From Nocardioidaceae bacterium UBA4001 (GTDB lineage Bacteria; Actinomycetota; Actinomycetes; Propionibacteriales; Nocardioidaceae), in the NCBI GenBank assembly GCA_002384855.1, contig DGBP01000042.1:5328-69327 (forward strand): DNA of 64,000 bases, given 5' to 3'. Both the position numbers and the translations under genes were made by a program. Below the pieces are notes generated by a model. It was not told the DNA's origin and did no database searches. It worked only from the letters and a program-made list of their open reading frames with translations. Numbering within the stretch: position 1 is the stretch's first letter; each line of letters starts with the position of its first letter. Shown here in pieces: positions 19,634-28,118 of this stretch.

Positions 19634-20620
19634 CTACCGGTCGCCACCGACATGTGGACGGGAGCCCGCACCTGCCGCGCGTGTGTACCTCACCCCCAGC
19701 ACACGCAGGTGCTCGACAAGCTCGGGTGGCTCGAGCACCTCGAAGTCGACGTCGAGGAAGCCGAGGTAGACCGCGAGCACCGGCAGCGTGTCGGCCCCGG
19801 TGTGGAACTCGCAGGTCGCGTCGTCGACCCTCTCCAGGGTGCCCATGGCGGGGGTGACCCGCTCGGCGAGGACGTCGAAGGGCGCGTGCAGGCGGACCCG
19901 TGCTCGGTGTCGCCAGACCGCCTCGCGCGCGCTGCGGGCGACGTACCCGCCGACGTCGGGCTCGGGTGGTTCACGGGGCGCGAACCGAGGTCCGTTCGGT
20001 GTGCGCAACCTCATCCGGTCGACGCGAAAGGTCCGCCAGTCCGATCGGACCACGTCCCAGGCGAGGAGATACCACCGTCGGTCGACGTGAACCAGCCGGT
20101 GCGGCTCGGAGTCGCGCCGGCTGCTCTGCCGGTCGTGGTCCGTGTAGTGGAAGCGCAACCGCTCGCGGTCGTGGATCGCGCCGGCGACCGCGGTCAGCAC
20201 GTCGGGGTCGACCGTGGGCCCGGCGCCCGGCACACCGACCATGGCGGCGGCCAGCCTCCCCACCCGGTGCCGAAGCCGCGAAGGCAGCACGTGTTCGAGC
20301 TTGGCCAGCGCACGCACGGACGCCTCCTCCATCCCGCCGACGCTGCCGCCGACCGCAGAACGCAGGCCCACCGCCACCGCGCAGGCCTCGTCGTCGTCGA
20401 GCAGCAGCGGTGGCAGGGCCGCGCCGACCCCGAGCCGGTAGCCGCCCGTTCGCCCCGGAGCCGCCTCGACCGGGTAGCCCAGCTCGCGCAGTCGGCGTAC
20501 GTCGTTGCGCACCGTCCGCGGACCCACCTCCAGCCGCGCGCCCAGCTCGGCCCCGGACCAGTCCCGGCGTGCCTGCAGGAGGGAGAGGAGCTGCAGCAGC
20601 CGCGCGGATGTCGCCAACAT
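19634..20620 (-). CDS. WYL-domain (YafY/DeoR-like) transcriptional regulator
   Basis: A 328-residue regulator. Residues 1-60 form a winged helix (TSARLLQLLSLLQARRDWSG; RLEVGPRTVRNDVRRLRELG). The middle and end hold a WYL ligand-binding domain (HRLVHVDRRWYLLAWDVVRS, residues ~190-215) and a WCX-like C-terminal domain. The ATG at 20620 is chosen because the helix-turn-helix starts at once; an in-frame ATG at 20689 would cross into the operator and the divergent gene. It is divergent from an epoxide hydrolase gene across 61 bp holding a perfect palindrome, so it probably regulates that gene and itself. Confidence 0.9.
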   Translation of the reverse strand: MLATSARLLQLLSLLQARRDWSGAELGARLEVGPRTVRNDVRRLRELGYPVEAAPGRTGGYRLGVGAALPPLLLDDDEACAVAVGLRSAVGGSVGGMEEASVRALAKLEHVLPSRLRHRVGRLAAAMVGVPGAGPTVDPDVLTAVAGAIHDRERLRFHYTDHDRQSSRRDSEPHRLVHVDRRWYLLAWDVVRSDWRTFRVDRMRLRTPNGPRFAPREPPEPDVGGYVARSAREAVWRHRARVRLHAPFDVLAERVTPAMGTLERVDDATCEFHTGADTLPVLAVYLGFLDVDFEVLEPPELVEHLRVLGVRYTRAAGAGSRPHVGGDR

Positions 20621-20637
20621 TCGTCGATCATCGCAGA

Positions 20638-20662
20638 ATTGCGGAACGAGATGTTCCGCAAT
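20638..20662. promoter_or_regulatory. Perfect palindromic operator between WYL regulator and epoxide hydrolase
   Basis: ATTGCGGAAC - GAGAT - GTTCCGCAAT: two perfect 10-bp arms around 5 nt, centred in the 61-bp gap between the divergent starts (17 bp from the regulator ATG and 19 bp from the hydrolase ATG). The sequence is AT-richer than its surroundings. Best explained as the binding site of the dimeric WYL regulator overlapping both promoters. Confidence 0.75.
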
Positions 20663-20681
20663 GATCCTTAGCGTGGCGGCC

Positions 20682-21857
20682 ATGAACACACCACAGATCA
20701 GGCCCTACGTCCTCGACGTGCCCCAGGCCGACCTCAACGACCTCCACGTCCGACTGGCGCGGACCCGCTGGGCGCCCGAGCTGCCCGGCGTCGGGTGGGA
20801 GCGGGGCGTCCCGGTCGGCTACCTGCGCGGGCTCGCTGCCTACTGGCGCGACGGTTTCGACTGGCGTGCCCAGGAGCGTCGGCTCAACGAGCTCCCTCAG
20901 TTCACCACGACCGTGGACGGCCAGGACCTCCACTTCTTCCACGTCCGGTCGCCCGAGCCGGACGCCGTACCCCTCCTGGTCAGCCACGGCTGGCCGAGCA
21001 GCCCCATCGAGTTCCAGAAGGTGGTCGGCCCCCTCTCCGATCCCCGAAGCCACGGGGGTGATCCCGGGCAGGCCTTCCACGTGGTGATGCCCACGCTGCC
21101 CGGCTTCGGTCTCTCGCCACGGGTGACCAGTAGCGGCTGGGGACTTCCCCGCACCGTGGACGCCTTCGCCGAGCTGATGCGCCGGCTCGGCTACGAGCGC
21201 TATGGCACGCAGGGCGGCGATATCGGAGCCGGCGTCGCCCTCATGCTCGCCGGGGTCGCGCCGGAGGCGGTGATCGGCGTTCACATGAACGGTCCGACCG
21301 CGTACGGCTCGATCCCCGAGAACGTCGAGCTCGGCGAGCGTGACCGGGAGCGGGCCCGTCGCTCGGCAGAGCTCGAGACCACCGGGGCCGGTTACCTGGC
21401 GCTCCAGGCCAACCAGCCGTCCACGATCGGCGTGGCGCTGCAGGACTCGCCGGCCGCGCAGCTGGCGTGGATCGTCGAGAAGTTCCAGGCCTGGACAGAC
21501 CCGAGCAAGGCGCTGCCGGAGGACGCCGTGGACCGCGACCAGCTGCTGACCTCGGTGAGCGCCACCTGGTTCAGTGGAGCGGGGGCGGCTTCGGCGCACT
21601 TCGTGTACGAGAGCATGCACGCGGACATCGCCTGGACGGCACCGGGCGACGAGGATGCCTCGTCCGGCTGGCAGGACGGTCCGTCGGTGCCGGTAGGCGT
21701 CGCGGTGTTCGCCGCAGACACCTCGATCCGGGCCCTCGTCGACACCGGCAACGTGACGCGCTGGACGGAGTACGACGCGGGCGGGCACTTCCCGGCGATG
21801 GAGGTCCCGGACCTGCTCGTCGGGGACGTCCGAGCCTTCTTCGCGACGCTCCGCTGA
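20682..21857 (+). CDS. Epoxide hydrolase family protein (EHN + alpha/beta hydrolase)
   Basis: A 391-residue cytosolic enzyme with the N-terminal epoxide hydrolase domain (YVLDVPQADLNDLHVRLART; residues ~5-110) and an alpha/beta-hydrolase core. Oxyanion motif HGWP at 102-105, nucleophile Asp180 in TQGGDIGAGVA, and the catalytic His in DAGGHFPAMEVP near residue 372. Resembles microsomal-type bacterial epoxide hydrolases, which convert epoxides to diols. The physiological substrate is unknown. The ATG lies 19 bp past the palindromic operator, so it is likely repressed or activated by the WYL protein. Confidence 0.88.
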   Translation: MNTPQIRPYVLDVPQADLNDLHVRLARTRWAPELPGVGWERGVPVGYLRGLAAYWRDGFDWRAQERRLNELPQFTTTVDGQDLHFFHVRSPEPDAVPLLVSHGWPSSPIEFQKVVGPLSDPRSHGGDPGQAFHVVMPTLPGFGLSPRVTSSGWGLPRTVDAFAELMRRLGYERYGTQGGDIGAGVALMLAGVAPEAVIGVHMNGPTAYGSIPENVELGERDRERARRSAELETTGAGYLALQANQPSTIGVALQDSPAAQLAWIVEKFQAWTDPSKALPEDAVDRDQLLTSVSATWFSGAGAASAHFVYESMHADIAWTAPGDEDASSGWQDGPSVPVGVAVFAADTSIRALVDTGNVTRWTEYDAGGHFPAMEVPDLLVGDVRAFFATLR

Positions 21858-22055
21858 GCGTGCGCTGCAGGACCGTTTCATGGCGGTCGCCGGCACTTCG
21901 TCACCGGGCGACCTGATCCTCCCGGACCGGGCCCTTCGGCGGTGGCACATGGCTCCGGCTCGCTATCGCCGTCGGACGGACCCAGGAGGACGCTGGCAGG
22001 AGATAGGGGCGGTGTCCCCAGTCCGGACCGACCGCCTCCTGCTCGCGGGGGAGTC

Positions 22056-22454
22056 ATGAACAGAACAGCTCGTTGTGCCACCGCTCTGGTGGCCACCATG
22101 GCGGCAGGGATCTCGTTGGCGGGCGTCGCGCCGGCCCAGTCCGAGACCCTTGTGCCCAGCCGGGTGACCGTCACGTCCACCGACTACACGCCTGCCTCCG
22201 GGGAGACTTTCCGCCTGTACGGCGCCGTGCGGTCCGACGGTGGGCGGGTGCCCGCGACCATCCGGGTGAAGACCTTCCGCGACGGCAAGTGGGTCCAGCT
22301 CTCCGGCGCCGTCGTGCACACAAACCGCTACGACCGCTACCGCATCCGCGTCGTCCTGCAGATGAAGGGTGAGCGACTGCTGCGGGTCATCGGCAACCCG
22401 GACGACGACAGCATCGCCACCGTGCGCAAGACCATCACCGTCGACGTCCACTGA
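22056..22454 (+). CDS. Small secreted protein
   Basis: A 132-residue protein with a clear Sec signal peptide (MNRTARCATALVATMAAGIS, hydrophobic to about residue 25, cleavage near APAQS). The mature ~100 residues contain strands such as RVTVTSTDYTPASGETFRLY and IRVKTFRDGKWVQL, suggesting a small extracellular immunoglobulin-like beta-sandwich. No catalytic motif. ATG preceded by GGGGGAG. Exported; function unknown. Confidence 0.8.
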   Translation: MNRTARCATALVATMAAGISLAGVAPAQSETLVPSRVTVTSTDYTPASGETFRLYGAVRSDGGRVPATIRVKTFRDGKWVQLSGAVVHTNRYDRYRIRVVLQMKGERLLRVIGNPDDDSIATVRKTITVDVH

Positions 22455-22530
22455 CCGACGCCGCCTCGTCGCGATCGGCCACACCCGCAACCCGGTTGAC
22501 CCGCGAGCCCGCCGCACCCTCAATGGTGAG

Positions 22531-23094
22531 GTGAGCAGTCCGCGCGTGGTCGTCCTGGTCGAGGGCAACAGCGACCGAGTGGCGCTGCAGGCCGTGGCGA
22601 GGCGCACCGGCCGCAACCTCGCCGACGAGGGTGTCGAGGTCGTCGCGATGGGTGGGATCACCAACACCCGGACATGGGCCTCGCGCTACGGGCCACATGG
22701 GCTCGACGTCCCCTTGGCCGGGCTGTACGACGCCGCGGACGAGGCCAAGCTCCGGCGCGGTCTCGTGGCCGCAGGGGTGGTGAGCATGCGCCTCGAGCCG
22801 GACGACCTTCCCGCCCGGGGGTTTTACAAGTGCTCTGCGGACCTGGAGGACGAGCTCATCCGCGCGCTCGGTGTCGAGGGCGTCGAGGAGGTCATCGAGG
22901 CCGCCGGCGAAGGGCGCTCGCTACGGATCCTGGCCGGCATGCCCGTCCAGCGCACCTGGTCGCGCGAGGCGGTGCTGCGGCGGTTCCTGGGGTCCCGGTC
23001 GGGGCGGAAGTCGCGTTATGCGGCGCTGTTCGTCGAGGCGTTGGAGCCCGACCGGCTGCCGGAGCCGTTGACCGCTGTGCTCGCAACAGCCTGA
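22531..23094 (+). CDS. TOPRIM-domain protein (OLD-nuclease-like)
   Basis: A 187-residue protein starting at GTG with a TOPRIM fold: VVVLVEGNSDRVALQAVARR holds the first acidic residue, and PLAGLYDAADEAKLRRGL the next Asp cluster. It lacks the ABC ATPase half of OLD nucleases, so it is a stand-alone TOPRIM protein. The middle (DDLPARGFYKCSADLEDELI) and C-terminal RFLGSRSGRKSRYAALFVEA are also seen in actinobacterial stand-alone members. Probable nucleic-acid enzyme or fragment of one; role unproven. Confidence 0.75.
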   Translation: MSSPRVVVLVEGNSDRVALQAVARRTGRNLADEGVEVVAMGGITNTRTWASRYGPHGLDVPLAGLYDAADEAKLRRGLVAAGVVSMRLEPDDLPARGFYKCSADLEDELIRALGVEGVEEVIEAAGEGRSLRILAGMPVQRTWSREAVLRRFLGSRSGRKSRYAALFVEALEPDRLPEPLTAVLATA

Positions 23095-23141
23095 GCGTGT
23101 TCGTCCGCGCGTGCCCCGGCCTCCTGCGTAGCGTGCAGGTC

Positions 23142-23552
23142 ATGACGCACCCGACGCCCTACCTGCACCTGCCCGGTACCACCCGCGAGGCCTTGAGCTT
23201 CTACGGCGACGTCTTCGGCTGTGGAGTCCGGCTCCACACCTTCGAGGAGTTCAACAGGACGGACGGGCCCCCCGACGCCATCGCGCACGGCTACCTCGCC
23301 GAAGGGCCGGTCGCGCTCTATGCCGCGGACGTCGCCGGCGACGAGCCCCCCTTCAGGTGTGAAGGCATGATGCTCTCCCTGCTCGGCACCGCCGAGCCCG
23401 CCACCTTGCGCGCCTGGTTCGTCGGCCTCTCCGACGGTGGGCGCGTGGTCGACGACCTGCAGGAGCGGCCCTGGGGTGCCTCCGACGGCCAGGTCGTCGA
23501 CCGCTACGGCCTGCACTGGCTCATCGGGTTCGAGGGCGAGGAGAACGACTGA
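23142..23552 (+). CDS. VOC family (glyoxalase/bleomycin resistance-like) protein
   Basis: A 136-residue VOC-fold protein of the PhnB/DUF1428-like type. PYLHLPGTTREALSFYGDVF is the usual first module; WGASDGQVVDRYGLHWLIGF ends the second and holds the metal-side residues typical of the group. Cytosolic; function unknown. ATG start at 23142. Confidence 0.85.
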   Translation: MTHPTPYLHLPGTTREALSFYGDVFGCGVRLHTFEEFNRTDGPPDAIAHGYLAEGPVALYAADVAGDEPPFRCEGMMLSLLGTAEPATLRAWFVGLSDGGRVVDDLQERPWGASDGQVVDRYGLHWLIGFEGEEND

Positions 23553-23580
23553 GGGCGGTCGCGGCGTAGCTGCGTCGGCC

Positions 23581-23922
23581 TCAGGTCGCGCGCGGTGCGT
23601 ACATGATCACCGCGACCCCGACGAGGCAGATCAGGGCGCCGGCGACGTCGTACCTGTCCGGGCGGAACCCGTCGAGTGCCATGCCCCACGCCAACGACCC
23701 GGCGACGAAGACTCCGCCGTACGCGGCCAGGATGCGCCCGAAGTGGGCCTCCGGCTGGAACGTGGCGACGAACCCGTAGAGGCCCAGGGCGACGACCCCG
23801 GCGCCGGCCCACAGCCAGCCGCGGTTCTCTCGCACGGCCTGCCACACCATCCACGCACCCCCGATCTCGGCCAGCGCAGCCACGAGGAACAGGAGCACGG
23901 ACCGGGTGATCGTCATGGTCAC
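23581..23922 (-). CDS. ynfA: YnfA family (UPF0060) small membrane protein
   Basis: A 113-residue inner-membrane protein with four hydrophobic segments and the family signatures LAEIGGAWMVWQAVRE, YGFVATFQPEAHFGRILAAY and GGVFVAGSLAWGMALDGFRP. Function uncertain; some relatives are proposed to be small multidrug exporters. Either of two nearby ATGs (23922 or 23916) could be the start. Confidence 0.92.
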   Translation of the reverse strand: MTMTITRSVLLFLVAALAEIGGAWMVWQAVRENRGWLWAGAGVVALGLYGFVATFQPEAHFGRILAAYGGVFVAGSLAWGMALDGFRPDRYDVAGALICLVGVAVIMYAPRAT

Positions 23923-23987
23923 AGCCTGCCAGGGTCACTGCGTGACGTGGTCCCGTCAGCCGCGAGTCCGTGTCGGCGGAGTCACGG

Positions 23988-25295
23988 TCAGTACGACGCG
24001 TCGAGGAGGTCCTGGGCCGCGGCGGCCGCTCGCGCGGAGGCGTCATCGGGGACGTTCCGCTCACGGCTCGTGCGCTGCTGCCACAGCTGGACCGCGACCA
24101 CCCGGGCCGCCGCCTCCTCGACACGCTCGCGGTCGAGCTCACCGCTCTTGAGCGCACGTGTGACGACGCCGTGCGTCTCCGGGGTGTTCGCGGGCATCAG
24201 CAGCAGGTCCGCCCCGGCGGCGAGTGCCTCGACGGCGGGACGTCGTCCCGGGGTGAGCACCGCACCCATGCCGAGGGAGTCGGTGATCGCCACCCCCTCG
24301 AAGCCGAGGTCGTCGCGGAGCAGGTCGTAGGCCTCCGGCGCAAGGCTGGTGGGGACCCCGGGCGCGAGGGAGCTGACGCCGAGGTGCCCGATCATGACGG
24401 CGGGAGCACCCGCCTGCACCGCGGCCCGGAACGGCGGCAGCTCCCGTGACTCCAGCTGTTCGCGGCTGACCTCGATCTCCGGGAGGGTCTCGTGGCTGTC
24501 CGCGGTGGCCGCGCCGTGGCCGGGGAAGTGCTTGGTCGTCGAGACGAGCCCGGCGTCGCCGTACCCCTCCACCGCGGCCCTCACCGCACGGGCGGCCACC
24601 TTCGGGTCCGACGAGGGTGAGCGGCTGCCGATGGTCACGTCGGCGTCGCCGATGGTGACGTCGGCGACGGGTGCGAACACCCAGGTGAAGCCGAGCTCGC
24701 GCAGCTCGAACGCCATGGCCCGCATCGCTGCGCGGACGGTACGGCGACCCGCACGACCGTCCTGAGCGACGATCGCCCCGGAGGTGGCGAACGGCGGGAA
24801 CTCCGCGCTGATCCCACTCAGGTGGGCGACCGCGCCGCCCTCCTGGTCCACCCCGATGACCGGAGGGAAGCTCCGGCCGGACCGCTCGAACGCCTCGGCC
24901 ACGGCAGCCGTGGTCGCGCTGACCTGGGCACGGTCGACGATGTTGTCGCCGGTGAGCTGCACTCCCGCGAGGTGGAGGTCCGCGACCATGGCCGCCGCCG
25001 TCGCCGGCTCCGTCCCGTGCCACCGGCCGACGATGACCTGTCCGGCCAGCTCGGCCGGGGACATCGAGCGCACCGTCTCCTGTGCCTTCGCGAGCTCCGC
25101 CTCGGTCGGCCCCCAGGGCAACGGGTCGTTCGACGGCGGCTCGGGGGCCCCGGTGGAGGTCGGGTCGGGTGTCGAACCAACAGATCCGGCGTCACCGTCG
25201 GAGCCGCCCGAGGGGTCGCCGACGCACGAGGTCGTCAGGAGGGCCGCGAAGACCGCGACGACCAGCAGACGGACGGGAGCAGGCAGGTTCGGCAC
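23988..25295 (-). CDS. nagZ: Beta-N-acetylhexosaminidase-like GH3 lipoprotein
   Basis: A 435-residue glycoside hydrolase family 3 protein. The GTG start at 25295 gives a lipoprotein signal (VRLLVVAVFAALLTTSC; lipid Cys24) and an Asp/Ser/Pro-rich linker, so it should be anchored outside the membrane. The NagZ-type catalytic loop KHFPGHGAATADSHETLP (phosphate-grip plus Asp-His acid/base dyad) and the nucleophile Asp in AITDSLGMGAV are intact. It should remove N-acetylglucosamine from peptidoglycan fragments. In-frame sequence above the GTG is not coding. Confidence 0.88.
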   Translation of the reverse strand: MPNLPAPVRLLVVAVFAALLTTSCVGDPSGGSDGDAGSVGSTPDPTSTGAPEPPSNDPLPWGPTEAELAKAQETVRSMSPAELAGQVIVGRWHGTEPATAAAMVADLHLAGVQLTGDNIVDRAQVSATTAAVAEAFERSGRSFPPVIGVDQEGGAVAHLSGISAEFPPFATSGAIVAQDGRAGRRTVRAAMRAMAFELRELGFTWVFAPVADVTIGDADVTIGSRSPSSDPKVAARAVRAAVEGYGDAGLVSTTKHFPGHGAATADSHETLPEIEVSREQLESRELPPFRAAVQAGAPAVMIGHLGVSSLAPGVPTSLAPEAYDLLRDDLGFEGVAITDSLGMGAVLTPGRRPAVEALAAGADLLLMPANTPETHGVVTRALKSGELDRERVEEAAARVVAVQLWQQRTSRERNVPDDASARAAAAAQDLLDASY

Positions 25296-25372
25296 AGGTC
25301 GAGGGTAGACAGCGCCGACCCGGACCCCACCCGGCGGGCGGGATCGGTCCGGGAGCGACTCGGCGCGAAGGG

Positions 25373-25401
25373 CCGGACGGGCGGCCCCCGCGCCCGTCCG
25401 G
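25373..25401 (-). terminator. Terminator hairpin after the S55 peptidase gene
   Basis: Perfect 11-bp stem CCGGACGGGCG / CGCCCGTCCGG with a 7-nt loop, 20 bp beyond the stop of the minus-strand S55 gene and before the NagZ-like gene. Confidence 0.65.
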
Positions 25402-25420
25402 TCCCTCCTGTCCTGTCGGC

Positions 25421-27247
25421 TCAGCGACGCACCACCAGGGAGGCGGACCTGAAGCCGTCGACGACCGCGCCGGTGCCCACCCGCACCGACCGGGTCGCCG
25501 CGCCGCCGCTGCGACGCGCCACCTGGAGGTCGGCCACGACGGTGTCGTTGCGCGGCGTGGCCTTGATCTTGGCCAGCTCCTTGTCGAAGCTCGAACCACT
25601 GGTGGGGTCGTACCAGAACTCCTCCCACCCACCGTAGGTGTTGCCGCCGCGGAAGGTCAGGTAACCCTCGCCGACCGCACTACGAGGCACCGTGACGGGA
25701 AGCCTGACGTAGCGGTCCGGAAGCTGGTCGGACGTCAGGGTCACCCGGAACTTCTTCGTGACACCAGGCCGGACCTGGAGCGGTCTCGGCACGCGCCGCC
25801 ATTCACCGTCCCGGCGGATCTCGACCTTCTTGATCGCGTACGCCTGGTAGTCCGGGCTCATCGCCGAGCTGGCGTCGACCTCGGTGAAGCTGATCCTCTC
25901 CCCGGTGTTCATCAGCTTGAACAGCTGCATGAAGAGCTCGTCCGGCGCCGACCAGACGAGGTCGTCGGGGTGCGCGAACCGGTCGGCGCGCGTGTAGTCG
26001 AACGCGCTGCCGTCAGCCCGCAGCCCCTTGACCGTCCAGCTCGAGGTCTGTGCGCCTTCCGCGTGGGCGTCGAAGACCCTTTCCTGGTTGAAGAGCAGGT
26101 GGTAGGCCGAGACGTCGGCGAACCAGTTCCTCGCGGGGATGTAGGTCGTACCTGTGCGTCCTCTCGTCCCCGAGGTCACCGACGTGGTGATGTCGGGAGC
26201 CGAAGGGATCGCGGTCTGGGTGGCGAGCAGGCCGGCCATCCTGTCCTGGGTCACCGTTCCGGACGGCGCCCCGAGCCGCGACATCTTGAACGGAACCCAG
26301 TTGGGGTCCTCCTGGACGTAGACCGCGCTGGCCCCGTGCATCGTCAGCGCACTCTTACCGGTGAACGCGAAGGGGTGCCCGAAGGCCAGGATCTCATCGT
26401 CACACACCGCGGTCGCGGTGCCGACGCCGGCGAACGTGACGTCGCCGTAGGACTCGGACACCGCGAGGTTGCCTCCGCTGACGATCGGGTAGTCCGGCGA
26501 GCTCGGGGCCGCCGACCCGGTCGCGAAGACGCGCACGCCGTCCATGCCCATCCGCTCCAGGGTCGCGGCGAGCCGCTTCTTCGGGACCGTGCCCGGGACC
26601 GCCAGGGCGATGGGCAGCCGGGTGAGCCCGCCCGAGAACTCGGCGGCCGTCGCGGCTCCGGACGCCACCAGCCTGCGCTCCATCGTGCCGGGCAGGTCGA
26701 TCCTCTCGCGGCCCGCAGCCGTTGCGAGCGGCGAGCTCGCTGCGGCGGTCGGCGGCTCGCTCAGCAGTGCCTGCATCTCCTCCGCCGGTGTGATGCCGGC
26801 GACCGGGGACGGGCTGTAGGCGAAGCCGTAGGCGACGGCGCCCAGCAGGTTTCCGCTGCTGTCGTAGACGGGGGAGCCGGACATGCCGCTCCAGATGCCT
26901 CCGACCCGGTCGATCTCGGGCGAGGTCAGCCGGGCGACGATCAGGGGGAAGCCCGGTGACACCGCGTCCTCGAGCACACCGAGAACCTCACCCTCGAACA
27001 GCTCGGGGGTCGTTCCCTTGCTCACCGTCCAGCCGGTCACCGGGTCTTCCGGCGCCACGGATGCGACCGTCGCCGCTGCCGGACACTCCGTGTCGGGCAC
27101 TCCGGCCTCGCCGCCGGGCGCCGACCGGGCGGGTGCCGTGGTCGCGGACACGGCGACCAGGGCACCGAGGACGCCGGCCACGAACGCCGGCCTGGACGGA
27201 CGTCGTCTCTCGTGCCTAGGCAGTAGCCCCATCCGATGTCTGGTCAT
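25421..27247 (-). CDS. SpoIVB-type (S55) serine peptidase domain protein
   Basis: A 608-residue exported protein: signal peptide at residues ~18-43, then a SpoIVB S55 domain whose presumed nucleophile is Ser124 (IWSGMSGSPVYDSSGNLLGA). FGHPFAF is a second conserved patch. The C-terminal ~250 residues are beta-rich and may bind the envelope or a substrate. S55 peptidases are best known from Bacillus spore signalling; similar proteins in non-sporulating actinobacteria have no settled role. ATG at 27247 follows GGGGAGG. A hairpin after the stop ends the transcript. Confidence 0.82.
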   Translation of the reverse strand: MTRHRMGLLPRHERRRPSRPAFVAGVLGALVAVSATTAPARSAPGGEAGVPDTECPAAATVASVAPEDPVTGWTVSKGTTPELFEGEVLGVLEDAVSPGFPLIVARLTSPEIDRVGGIWSGMSGSPVYDSSGNLLGAVAYGFAYSPSPVAGITPAEEMQALLSEPPTAAASSPLATAAGRERIDLPGTMERRLVASGAATAAEFSGGLTRLPIALAVPGTVPKKRLAATLERMGMDGVRVFATGSAAPSSPDYPIVSGGNLAVSESYGDVTFAGVGTATAVCDDEILAFGHPFAFTGKSALTMHGASAVYVQEDPNWVPFKMSRLGAPSGTVTQDRMAGLLATQTAIPSAPDITTSVTSGTRGRTGTTYIPARNWFADVSAYHLLFNQERVFDAHAEGAQTSSWTVKGLRADGSAFDYTRADRFAHPDDLVWSAPDELFMQLFKLMNTGERISFTEVDASSAMSPDYQAYAIKKVEIRRDGEWRRVPRPLQVRPGVTKKFRVTLTSDQLPDRYVRLPVTVPRSAVGEGYLTFRGGNTYGGWEEFWYDPTSGSSFDKELAKIKATPRNDTVVADLQVARRSGGAATRSVRVGTGAVVDGFRSASLVVRR

Positions 27248-27432
27248 GGTTCCTCCCCGTGTGTGCAAGACGTGCACGAACCTGATGCCCGCGGTCCTTT
27301 CCTGAAGACTTCGCCCGGCTCCCTGCACCGGCCAGAGGCGACCGTCCCGTCGGCGATGGCCCGTTGGGGGGACGAGCCATCGTCGGGGGAACCCGGACGG
27401 GGTGGCACGGCCGGCACCGTCCTGGCCGCGTC

Positions 27433-27632
27433 ATGCAGTCCGGCACGCTGGCGGACCTGCGTCACCTGACGCGGACGACGACCAGATCGAGACCGTGATG
27501 CGCCGGCTCACCGACAGAGGGATCCGCTCGCTGACCAGCCAGCCGCCGACGCTGGAGGAGCTGTTCCTGCGGCACTACGGCGACGACCTGGAGCCGCAGG
27601 AGGAGCCGGCCGAGGCCGGAGCGCACCGATGA
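27433..27632 (+). pseudogene. C-terminal remnant of an ABC exporter ATPase
   Basis: QSGTLADLRHLTRTT (frame of 27433) followed, in another frame, by QIETVMRRLTDRGIRSLTSQ and PPTLEELFLRHYGDDL matches the C-terminal domain of antibiotic-type ABC ATPases. About 40 residues between the two pieces and the entire nucleotide-binding domain are missing. It ends 4 bp inside the start of a permease remnant, as in an intact operon. Confidence 0.65.
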
Positions 27633-28048
27633 CCACGCTCACCGCCCGTCACGCCGGCCCCGGGGTCGGCTCCGTGCCGCCGGTGCTGGCGGTCCTGCGA
27701 GCCCGCGGCGAGGAGAGCAGCGGCCGGGCCGGGCTCGTGCTCGCGACCGGGCTGTCGCGTGTGCGCTGGCTCGGCAGCCACCTGGCCGTGGCGGTGCTCG
27801 GTGGAGGGCTGCTGTCGCGCGTCGCGGCGCTCGGCCTCGCCGTGGCGGGAGTGGGCAGCGCCGGCACCGGGGACACCGCCCTTTTCGGCACCGCGATCGG
27901 TGCGGCGATGGCCTACCAGCCCGCCCACCGGGTCACCGCCGGGGCGGCAGGCGCCTGCTGGAGACCAAGGAGTTCCACGCCCTTCATGCGTCACGAGACC
28001 GAGGAGATGCTGGAGCGCTGGGCCGAGCACCGGAAGACCCTCCCGTAG
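27629..28048 (+). pseudogene. Collapsed ABC exporter permease gene
   Basis: The 139-codon frame starts MTTLTARHAGPGVGS and soon shows RGEESSGRAGLVLATGLSRV, the conserved cytosolic loop of large two-repeat ABC-2 permeases (normally about 530 residues). The first membrane segments before it are missing, and the end is frameshifted. Although open, the product would lack most membrane helices. With the ATPase fragment it marks a deleted exporter operon. Confidence 0.6.
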
Positions 28049-28057
28049 GGGTGGGTC

Positions 28058-28098
28058 TTAACGGAGCCTTGACGGTGCGGCCCTTCTCCACGTATGCA
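28058..28098 (+). promoter_or_regulatory. Putative promoter and direct-repeat site of the ktr operon
   Basis: TTGACG (28069-28074) and TATGCA (28093-28098) separated by 18 bp form a plausible -35/-10 pair. TTAACG (28058-28063) and TTGACG (28069-28074) are near-identical hexamers whose starts are 11 bp apart, the spacing typical of direct half-sites for OmpR/PhoB-type response regulators. The first ATG follows 20 bp after the -10. Confidence 0.5.
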
Positions 28099-28118
28099 GG
28101 GCTGACCACGATGGGGGC

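Noticed and set aside
22531..23094. Complete OLD-family nuclease or part of a defence system
   Set aside because: Only the TOPRIM part is present, with no ATPase half or UvrD-like GajB partner next to it.
25082..26959. Long plus-strand open frame over the S55 peptidase and NagZ-like genes
   Set aside because: Spans two real minus-strand genes and a terminator hairpin; Arg/Gly/Pro-rich peptide with no family.
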